In this document: in pieces, positions 1 through 4,317 of the stretch | Layout of the letters: each line of letters opens with the position of its first letter | Numbering within the stretch: the stretch's first letter is position 1 | From: an uncultured Bacteroidales bacterium | GTDB lineage: Bacteria; Bacteroidota; Bacteroidia; Bacteroidales; Muribaculaceae | Direction: 5' to 3' | Length of the DNA stretch: 7,269 nt | Assembly: GCA_900554845.1 (NCBI GenBank) | Contig: USIY01000106.1 | Location: 1 to 7,269, forward strand | The notes under the pieces: model-generated | The model's input: the letters and a program-made list of their open reading frames with translations, nothing else | Told to the model about the DNA's origin: nothing | The model's database searches: none | Program-made: the position numbers and the translations under genes

Positions 1-109
1 CCATGTCGTTTTTTATGCCCTTATCTCATCAATCATATACTTGCGAAACTTAAATCAGATTATATGTACGAATGCTTTATGAGGTATTTCTACACCCATA
101 AAAGATAAT
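1..109. other. Downstream flank of the secreted-protein operon, no gene seen
   Basis: This short AT-rich stretch follows the stop codon of the beta-barrel gene. On the minus strand a 14-codon reading frame begins with ATG just after that stop and ends quickly, which is too short to support as a gene. I looked for a terminator hairpin and found only a weak 5-bp stem (GGTGT pairing with ATACC, around 90-105) without a following T-tract. Where the operon transcript ends is therefore not visible here. Confidence 0.4.
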
Positions 110-781
110 TCAGAAGACATATCCCAGACCAACGCTTACCCGATATTCGTGCATCTTCGCATCGGTTTTTATAACATCAAGTAAACCGAAAGCACCCGTA
201 ACATCAACACGGAAGCGGTTTATAATTACAGCAGCTCGTATATCCCACGCTACATCAAAGCGACGCATCAGTGTTTTATACATATCTTCTTCAAATATCT
301 CAGTCTGGTCTTCATCCACCTTAGTTCGTGCGGAAAAACCAATAATAGGCTCTGGCCCCGTCGAGAGAAACAAACTGCCACGTTTGAAGACATCAAATTT
401 ATACCCTGCTGTCAATGGTATTCGCAATCCTATTTTCCGCACTGGCGGGTCGTATGTTTTTGATGGTTCCTCTGGAGTGCCAGCTCCAATGACAATATTA
501 TCGTAGCGGTAGTTATCAATAAAGAAGCGCACACCAGGTTCAAAGAAGAAGTTATTGGCAATGTTCATAATATAATCTGCTCCGGCACTGATACCGCTAC
601 CGGGCTTGAACATCTTGAATGAACCGTTTGCCAGTTTCCATTTTCCTGGAATTGAAGCGTCGTATGCGACCGTAACAGTCCAATGGTTGCGGTCGGATGG
701 TAAAACATCCCCATCGGAGGACTGTGCACTGACGGAAAGAATGGAACAAGCTATTATGAGTGAAAAGATAATTCGTTTCAT
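110..781 (-). CDS. Small outer-membrane beta-barrel protein (porin-like, PorT/OmpA-barrel type)
   Basis: The 223-residue product begins with a signal peptide (MKRIIFSLIIACSILSVSAQ, probable cleavage after Ala19). The mature part is a series of short amphipathic strands with alternating hydrophobic residues, aromatic girdles and turns such as 'FFFEPGVRFFID' (78-89) and 'GLRIPLTAGYKFD' (118-130). It ends in ...SVGLGYVF; a terminal Phe is the usual recognition signal for the BAM outer-membrane assembly machinery. This matches the Bacteroidota 'outer membrane beta-barrel' families in size and texture. The frame is open further upstream to 859, but I chose the ATG at 781 because it gives a proper signal peptide and lies 2 bases after the preceding gene's stop. 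Cys12 sits in a lipobox-like context (IIAC), but the hydrophobic stretch before it is short and continues past it, so ordinary signal-peptidase cleavage is more likely. It is the last gene of a three-gene operon and might anchor or partner the two secreted proteins upstream, which is inference. The specific substrate or role is unknown. Confidence 0.75.
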   Translation of the reverse strand: MKRIIFSLIIACSILSVSAQSSDGDVLPSDRNHWTVTVAYDASIPGKWKLANGSFKMFKPGSGISAGADYIMNIANNFFFEPGVRFFIDNYRYDNIVIGAGTPEEPSKTYDPPVRKIGLRIPLTAGYKFDVFKRGSLFLSTGPEPIIGFSARTKVDEDQTEIFEEDMYKTLMRRFDVAWDIRAAVIINRFRVDVTGAFGLLDVIKTDAKMHEYRVSVGLGYVF

Positions 782-783
782 AG

Positions 784-2004
784 TTAATTTGCGATGATTT
801 TTTTGCCTGATTGAACGTAGATCATGCCGGGGTGAGGAGTGTCTACTCTGCGCCCCCACAAATCGTAAAGCATTTCAGCACCCTCGTTATTGTCGGTCTT
901 TATATTCTCTATGCCGGAATTATTGTCGAGACTGTATGTCAACACTCCTTTTTGCGTATAGAGGTATATCTTGCCGTTGAAAAGCACAGATTCATAAGGC
1001 CAGTATTCGTGGTTATCGAATATATCGCTGCGTGCGACACGTGTCCAGGTTTTACCTTTGTTGGAGGATTTGAAGATATGAATATCCTGATGGACTTGAC
1101 AGGCACCCACACAATATACTATATTGGTATTTTCAGGGTCGAACATCACATTATAGGCATATCCTATTTCAGTTTCATCCTTAAGGTCTTCCTGACGGTA
1201 AACACATTGCCATGTTTTGCCACAGTCGTTTGATTCAAAGATACAACCCTCCCCCGAATACAAGATATGATCAGCATTATCAGGGTCGAATGCAAGATTA
1301 TGACACGAGTTGTCGCCTGTCGGGTCAGGATTGATTATATCCCAGTCGTTTCCCCCGTTCTCACTTCGCAGAATCTGCGATGCGAATGTCCCACTTTCTG
1401 ATGTGTAGAACATCACATTGCCTTTAGCCAGATGCCAACCTAAGAACTGATTCTCATTATATCCGAAAAGCCAATCGAATTTGAAACTCCAAGTGGAGCC
1501 AAAGTCTTCGGAAATCCAAATGCCTGGATATGCGGCAACCATAAGCGTCTGAGGTTTTGAAGGATGCTGCGCAAGACGCATTACATAAGTAAGGAATTGA
1601 TCGTGGTAGAAATATCCCATGTCTGCATCCATTATGTCCTCCCATTCCGACTGATTACGGTTGAACCGTATAAGTCTCGCCAACTGAACGGCTCGAAATC
1701 CTTTTTGGTCTTGGGGAACTATTATCGCAACCACTTCATCGCCGTTGACCTTGAAATCCATGACATTGACATCTGACAGAGCCCATATTCTCCATGAGTT
1801 CTCGGATTCGGAATATTTGTATATGCCTTTCTCGGTGGCGGCATATAGTTCGCCATTGATTACCTCCATCCTGTGTATCCCGTCGCGTTCACCCGAAATA
1901 CCAACAGGGAAATTGGTATCCTCGAATATGCCGAGTACCGATGCGTTCGCGCCTATGGTAGTGAAGCATAGAAGCGTGATGAAGAAGAATATCTTATGCC
2001 TCAT
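784..2004 (-). CDS. Secreted Asp-box (BNR-like) beta-propeller protein with short sorting-like C-terminus
   Basis: This 406-residue exported protein has an N-terminal signal peptide (cleavage likely after ANA, about residue 21). Four Asp-box motifs of the S-x-D-x-G-x-T-W type are visible: SEDFGSTW (165-172), SENGGNDW (214-221), SNDCGKTW (258-265) and SSNKGKTW (313-320). Between them, segments such as 'MRLAQHPSKPQTLMVAA' and 'LAFDPDNADHILYSG' resemble the blades of VPS10/sialidase/photosystem-stability-factor beta-propellers. Asp-boxes are structural turns, so they do not prove sialidase activity, and I do not see a clear sialidase FRIP motif or arginine triad. Six Cys lie between 234 and 302 and could form disulfides outside the cytoplasm. 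The tail (363-406) contains 'LYDLWGRRV', 'GMIYVQSGKKIIAN', which resembles a shortened T9SS type A sorting domain. The start codon overlaps the stop of the upstream gene (ATGA), which suggests translational coupling. Its ligand or substrate is unknown. Confidence 0.8.
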   Translation of the reverse strand: MRHKIFFFITLLCFTTIGANASVLGIFEDTNFPVGISGERDGIHRMEVINGELYAATEKGIYKYSESENSWRIWALSDVNVMDFKVNGDEVVAIIVPQDQKGFRAVQLARLIRFNRNQSEWEDIMDADMGYFYHDQFLTYVMRLAQHPSKPQTLMVAAYPGIWISEDFGSTWSFKFDWLFGYNENQFLGWHLAKGNVMFYTSESGTFASQILRSENGGNDWDIINPDPTGDNSCHNLAFDPDNADHILYSGEGCIFESNDCGKTWQCVYRQEDLKDETEIGYAYNVMFDPENTNIVYCVGACQVHQDIHIFKSSNKGKTWTRVARSDIFDNHEYWPYESVLFNGKIYLYTQKGVLTYSLDNNSGIENIKTDNNEGAEMLYDLWGRRVDTPHPGMIYVQSGKKIIAN

Positions 2005-2978
2005 TTGATTGTTATTTTTTGAGTCGTTATTATGTTTCCTTTCTCGGCATATGAAACGAGATATACGCCGTCTGCCAGTTCCGGCAACTTACAAGTACCG
2101 TCCACGACGGAACCCGAACAGGTCATTCGTCCGGAAAGGTCAAATACCTTTATTATTCCTTCGGAATGATTGCCTGATATATGAACATAGCCATTGCGGT
2201 AGGTCAGACGGACTTTTCCATTGTCCGAAACTACATTTGCAATTCCCGCCTCTTTAGGATTGACTACCGCACGAATGTTTAGACCGTAAGCTTTCCGTGA
2301 TGATGCTCTGGTAAAACCGGTTAAATCCACCAACATAGACTTGGCTATATTGCTGGGTTCAATAGGTCTGCCGTTATAACCACACTCCGGCATTTCAACC
2401 CCAGTCCAATAGGCTCCATCAGTATTGTAAAAAGGATCCGGTTCGCCATACCATAAACCAAACCCGCATACAGGCAAGAATATGCTGTGTTCATTTGGCC
2501 CATATATCCTTACGCCCCGCACACCATTTTCTTCAGACGATCCGTTGCTCCAGCATAACATCCGTAACTCATAGCTTTCCTGTTCATTTGGAAGCCTCCA
2601 GCCGTTGCCCCATTGATAGCGCGCCGCATCATATTCGGTTCCGCTGATGTCAGAGCCTATGTTTTCAAGGACAGCCCATTCGCCATTGTTCGGATCCACT
2701 TCATACCCTTTAAAGAACTTATAGCTTTCCCATGAGAAATCTTCGCGAGGCTCCGTTTCTCCCCATGCAAAGTACCAACCTTTTTCATAAGGGGAAGTCG
2801 CACCTACATTATATGTTGCCCATAATGTGCCGCTTGGAAGACCCAGATCTACATATTCATGTCCTCCGATGATTCCGTCCGGTTCGCTTGGTGCCGGTGG
2901 CTGAGGTTCATCTGCGAGTGCTGTTGTGGCCACCACGCACAACATGCCAAGAAAAGAGTAGATTTTCTTCATACTCAT
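2001..2978 (-). CDS. Secreted FISUMP-domain protein with T9SS type A C-terminal sorting domain
   Basis: The 325-residue product starts with a signal peptide (hydrophobic core about residues 6-20, cleavage likely after ALA22), then a short Pro-rich linker (26-33). Residues 39-239 show the hallmarks of the 'Fibrobacter succinogenes major paralogous' domain: YVDLGLPSGTLWA (42-54), NVGA (57-60), YFAWGETEP (69-77), YDAARYQWGNGWRLPN (116-131) and FLPVCGFG (167-174). This domain is common in exported Bacteroidales proteins; its molecular function is poorly known. Residues 245-325 fit a T9SS type A sorting domain, with strands ending in 'IIKVFDLSGRM' (275-285), 'LADGVYLVSY' (301-310) and the terminal 'TQKITIK'. 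The protein is therefore probably carried across the outer membrane and anchored or released at the surface. Two ATGs are possible (2978 and 2972); both leave an intact signal peptide. An in-frame TAA lies about 40 bases upstream. It is the first gene of the operon and follows a long structured leader. Confidence 0.82.
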   Translation of the reverse strand: MSMKKIYSFLGMLCVVATTALADEPQPPAPSEPDGIIGGHEYVDLGLPSGTLWATYNVGATSPYEKGWYFAWGETEPREDFSWESYKFFKGYEVDPNNGEWAVLENIGSDISGTEYDAARYQWGNGWRLPNEQESYELRMLCWSNGSSEENGVRGVRIYGPNEHSIFLPVCGFGLWYGEPDPFYNTDGAYWTGVEMPECGYNGRPIEPSNIAKSMLVDLTGFTRASSRKAYGLNIRAVVNPKEAGIANVVSDNGKVRLTYRNGYVHISGNHSEGIIKVFDLSGRMTCSGSVVDGTCKLPELADGVYLVSYAEKGNIITTQKITIK

Positions 2979-2996
2979 TTGTTTTTTGTTCTCGCC

Positions 2997-3041
2997 TTGG
3001 CTCAGCGGAGAGAAGATTTATATAAAGAAAACGTGAGCCAA
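2997..3041 (-). promoter_or_regulatory. Leader hairpin just upstream of the secreted-protein operon
   Basis: An 8-bp perfect inverted repeat, TTGGCTCA (2997-3004) and TGAGCCAA (3034-3041), encloses a purine-rich, AT-rich loop. The loop contains the palindrome TTTATATAAA (3017-3026). The hairpin ends about 18 bases before the first start codon at 2978. In the predicted mRNA it would stand between the long rod structure and the translation start, so it could influence initiation. There is no T-tract after it in either direction, which argues against a terminator. Confidence 0.5.
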
Positions 3042-3054
3042 CTATGCCACGTCT

Positions 3055-3175
3055 TAGTTTGTAGGTCGTAGGAAACCTTTGATGCAGATGTAACAATAGT
3101 GACCCACGCTATAAGCGTGAGAGCCACTATGCTATCCCTTGCATCGGTTTCTGAATTTCCTACGTTCACAAACTA
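3055..3175 (-). ncRNA. Long rod-like RNA structure, leader element or independent small RNA (unidentified)
   Basis: Five nested inverted repeats can stack into one long rod of 34 base pairs. The pairs are 3055-3062 with 3168-3175 (TAGTTTGT/ACAAACTA), 3068-3075 with 3156-3163 (GTAGGAAA/TTTCCTAC), 3081-3086 with 3140-3145 (GATGCA/TGCATC), 3096-3101 with 3125-3130 (ATAGTG/CACTAT) and 3105-3110 with 3114-3119 (CACGCT/AGCGTG, three-base loop). All are perfect and are separated by internal loops, the largest on either side of the GATGCA helix. The strand is assigned from the promoter candidate at 3238-3269, which places the rod about 55 nt into the transcript. The layout (long rod with internal bubbles) recalls 6S-type RNA and the Bacteroidales-1 motif, but I cannot confirm either. 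It could instead be a leader element controlling the secreted-protein operon, or a short inserted repeat, since a rod is symmetrical as DNA. Confidence 0.6.
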
Positions 3176-3237
3176 CAAGATAAGCATAACGCCTCTTATA
3201 TTTCCAAAATGTCGCGCAAGCACTTGGCCTGCAATGG

Positions 3238-3269
3238 CAAAGTTACAAATAATATTTGGAGTGGAGAAA
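3238..3269 (-). promoter_or_regulatory. Candidate Bacteroidota promoter of the secreted-protein operon
   Basis: On the minus strand, TAACTTTG (3238-3245) matches the -7 consensus TAnnTTTG exactly. A TTTC at 3266-3269 lies 20 bases upstream, one mismatch from the -33 element TTTG. Transcription would start near 3231-3234, giving a leader of roughly 255 nt before the start codon at 2978. I saw no equally good match closer to the gene. Confidence 0.55.
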
Positions 3270-3368
3270 TTTATCCGGAATAAAGCCCCAAAAATAATTA
3301 GAGAATTATCATTCCTTCATTTACTTCACGAGCCTGCATGAATATCTTGATAGAACGACACTCGTAAA

Positions 3369-3414
3369 TTGGTTTGGTTCGGGCTTTATATATGCCCGAC
3401 TAAACCTAAACCAA
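3369..3414. repeat. Imperfect 46-bp inverted repeat
   Basis: Three helices can form: TTGGTTT (3369-3375) with AAACCAA (3408-3414), GGTT (3376-3379) with AACC (3403-3406), and CGGGC (3380-3384) with GCCCG (3394-3398). That gives 16 base pairs with one-base and four-base bulges on one side. The loop is TTTATATAT. There is no T-run on either side, so a simple intrinsic terminator is unlikely. Its role is unknown. Confidence 0.45.
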
Positions 3415-3531
3415 TATATAGGACTGGGCAAAAGAGAAGGAGGGGCAGGCGTAATGGGAAGTCGAGGTGTGCGTGAAATGTTAACGCCGTTTCTTTTTTG
3501 ACCAGCCGACAGAGTTAAGAATACATAAAAA

Positions 3532-3568
3532 CACCCAACTTTACACGATTTGGGTGCAAAATTGGGTG
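3532..3568. repeat. Three copies of TTGGGTG beside the tRNA terminator, possible integration-site remnant
   Basis: The 7-bp motif TTGGGTG occurs at 3550-3556 and again at 3562-3568 (12 bases start to start). An inverted copy, CACCCAA, lies at 3532-3538. Short repeats of this kind next to a tRNA 3' end resemble the direct and inverted binding sites of tyrosine recombinases. No integrase gene is visible in the window, so this is at most a scar or an unoccupied site. Confidence 0.3.
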
Positions 3569-3578
3569 TAGATACAAC

Positions 3579-3600
3579 AAAAGCCTGATTAACAGGCTTT
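3579..3600 (-). terminator. Hairpin terminator of tRNA-Ser
   Basis: AAAGCCTG (3580-3587) and CAGGCTTT (3593-3600) form a perfect 8-bp stem with a 5-base loop. Read on the minus strand it begins 4 bases after the tRNA 3' end and is followed by TTTTGTTG, a short U-rich tail. Confidence 0.7.
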
Positions 3601-3604
3601 ATTG

Positions 3605-3691
3605 CGGAGAGGACGAGATTCGAACTCGTGGTAGGATTGCTCCTACGTCAGTTTAGCAAACTGGTGGTTTCAGCCACTCACCCACCTCTCC
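3605..3691 (-). tRNA. tRNA-Ser(GCU)
   Basis: The 87-nt cloverleaf has a 7-bp acceptor stem (GGAGAGG at 3685-3691 pairing with CCTCTCC, the complement of 3606-3612) and discriminator G. The anticodon loop is TTGCTAA with anticodon GCT (the complement of 3655-3657). A long variable arm (GTAGGA...TCCTAC) is typical of serine tRNAs, and the T-arm loop is TTCGAAT. The anticodon reads AGC and AGU serine codons. CCA is not encoded after the discriminator, so it would be added enzymatically. It has its own promoter and terminator. Confidence 0.96.
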
Positions 3692-3754
3692 TGAAGTATC
3701 GTTTCCGACATGACGGCCTTGAAAGACACATACTATGCCGGGGCTTTCGAGTTG

Positions 3755-3786
3755 CAAAATTATAACTATTTTTTGATTTTACCAAA
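3755..3786 (-). promoter_or_regulatory. Promoter of tRNA-Ser
   Basis: On the minus strand TTTG (3783-3786) is followed after exactly 20 bases by TAATTTTG (3755-3762), a full match to the Bacteroidota -33/-7 consensus. Transcription would start near 3748-3751, about 57 bases before the mature tRNA 5' end. The leader in between has an inverted repeat (CTTGAAAG 3718-3725 with CTTTCGAG 3744-3751, one wobble pair) that would be removed during tRNA processing. Confidence 0.75.
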
Positions 3787-3846
3787 TATACCGACACGTT
3801 TTTGCTAATTTTTACATTTTATTATCTCGTAAGCATGAGATATAGT

Positions 3847-3934
3847 GCCTCGCTCAGGCTCTACGGATAAAAAACGCGCAGAGCCACAGAGACCGCAGAG
3901 GTCCACGGAAAAGAAGATTGGCCGTAAGGCCAAT
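3847..3934. repeat. Hairpin and CAGAG tandem-repeat cluster
   Basis: Several small structures lie head to tail. GCCT (3847-3850) pairs with AGGC (3856-3859). GGCTCT (3857-3862) pairs with AGAGCC (3880-3885) around an A-rich loop. GCAGAG/ACAGAG/GCAGAG starting at 3878, 3886 and 3895 form an imperfect 8-9-bp tandem repeat. ATTGGCC (3917-3923) and GGCCAAT (3928-3934) form a perfect 7-bp hairpin with a GTAA loop. No gene is supported here. The pattern looks like a dispersed intergenic repeat rather than a regulatory site of one gene. Confidence 0.55.
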
Positions 3935-3958
3935 GATACCGGACCCTATGCGCGTGCA

Positions 3959-4084
3959 ATGGAAAGGAGGTTCTCCAAACCTCCGGCTAAGTGATTGGCC
4001 ACAAGGCCAAAACAATACTTCATCATAGAACTCGGGCCCATCGGTCCGAGTTAAGGCCGGAGGTTTGGAGAACCTCCTTTCCAT
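3959..4084. repeat. Perfect 29-bp inverted repeat enclosing two hairpins (MITE-like or structured-RNA candidate)
   Basis: The segment 3959-3987 (begins ATGGAAAGG, ends CTCCGGC) is the exact reverse complement of 4056-4084. Each arm is itself a hairpin: GGAGGTT with AACCTCC around a 5-base loop (3966-3984 and 4059-4077). The 68-base interior holds TTGGCC/GGCCAA (3995-4000, 4005-4010) and a 10-bp stem from 4029-4052 (AACTCGGGCC, loop CATC, GGTCCGAGTT, with one G-T pair). There are no T-tracts after it, so it does not look like a terminator. An open frame on the minus strand crosses the element (3854-4138), but its product, rich in repeats of the palindrome, does not resemble a real protein. It may be a nonautonomous repeat or an RNA element. 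Confidence 0.7.
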
Positions 4085-4317
4085 AACACAGCACGTCAGT
4101 CGGGTAACAAGTTGGCGCAGAGCTGTTGCCGTCGCCATACATCCTTACCAAGAGAATAAATTGCTATTTAACATCAATGAACTTTTGATAGGTTATTTTT
4201 TGTTATAATTCCAAAAAAGGATGCGGCCACACACCATACGGCGCCATAAGTGTTCCTGTTGTCAGCCTGTATGTAGCGCCGAGCCGCGGATCTTTATGAA
4301 AAGCACATCAAGGGGTT
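4085..4317 (+). other. Leader and promoter region of the efflux operon
   Basis: After the palindrome cluster there is an AT-rich stretch (about 4150-4220) with the promoter candidate, then a GC-richer leader of about 110 nt. In the leader CGGCGC (4239-4244) can pair with GCGCCG (4276-4281). No regulator gene lies between the repeats and the pump genes. ATG codons at 4221 and 4296 open a different frame that overlaps the first pump gene; I regard that frame as noncoding. Confidence 0.4.
4174..4202 (+). promoter_or_regulatory. Candidate promoter of the efflux operon with a small operator-like repeat
   Basis: TATTTTTG (4195-4202) matches the Bacteroidota -7 element TAnnTTTG. No TTTG is found at the expected distance upstream, so the -33 part is poor. 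A TATAAT at 4204-4209 overlaps the expected start of transcription. Four bases before the -7 element an inverted repeat ATCAA (4174-4178) and TTGAT (4186-4190) occupies the spacer, where a repressor could block RNA polymerase. The repeat is short and could be chance. Confidence 0.4.

Larger units (their letters stand above)
3270..3578. other. Intergenic region without a supported gene
   Basis: No reading frame here has a start, length and protein-like composition that I would call a gene, and stops are frequent in the frames I followed on the minus strand. It holds a small AT-only inverted repeat (ATAATT 3294-3299 with AATTAT 3304-3309, followed on the minus strand by five T), which could be a weak terminator for transcripts coming from the tRNA side. 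It also holds the imperfect palindrome at 3369-3414 and the TTGGGTG motif group at 3532-3568, listed separately. Confidence 0.45.

Noticed and set aside
782..859. Longer start (859) for the beta-barrel gene
   Set aside because: It would add 26 polar residues before the signal peptide and overlap the upstream coding region. The ATG at 781 gives a standard exported protein.
784..2004. Sialidase annotation for the Asp-box protein
   Set aside because: Asp-boxes occur in many non-enzymatic propellers, and the FRIP motif and arginine triad expected of a sialidase were not seen.
2908..3096. Open frame of 62 codons on the minus strand overlapping the start of the FISUMP gene
   Set aside because: It runs through the structured leader into another frame of a gene with a clear signal peptide and domain. 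Its composition is not protein-like.
3854..4138. Open frame of 94 codons on the minus strand across the palindrome cluster
   Set aside because: It is a by-product of the inverted repeats, with the arm translated in both senses, no recognisable domain and an Arg/Cys-rich composition. No promoter or start context supports it.
4204..4209. TATAAT as a sigma-70-type -10 box
   Set aside because: No suitable -35 lies at 16-18 bases, since the nearest TTGATA leaves only 12-13. The rest of the window follows the Bacteroidota promoter pattern, and TATTTTTG just upstream fits it.
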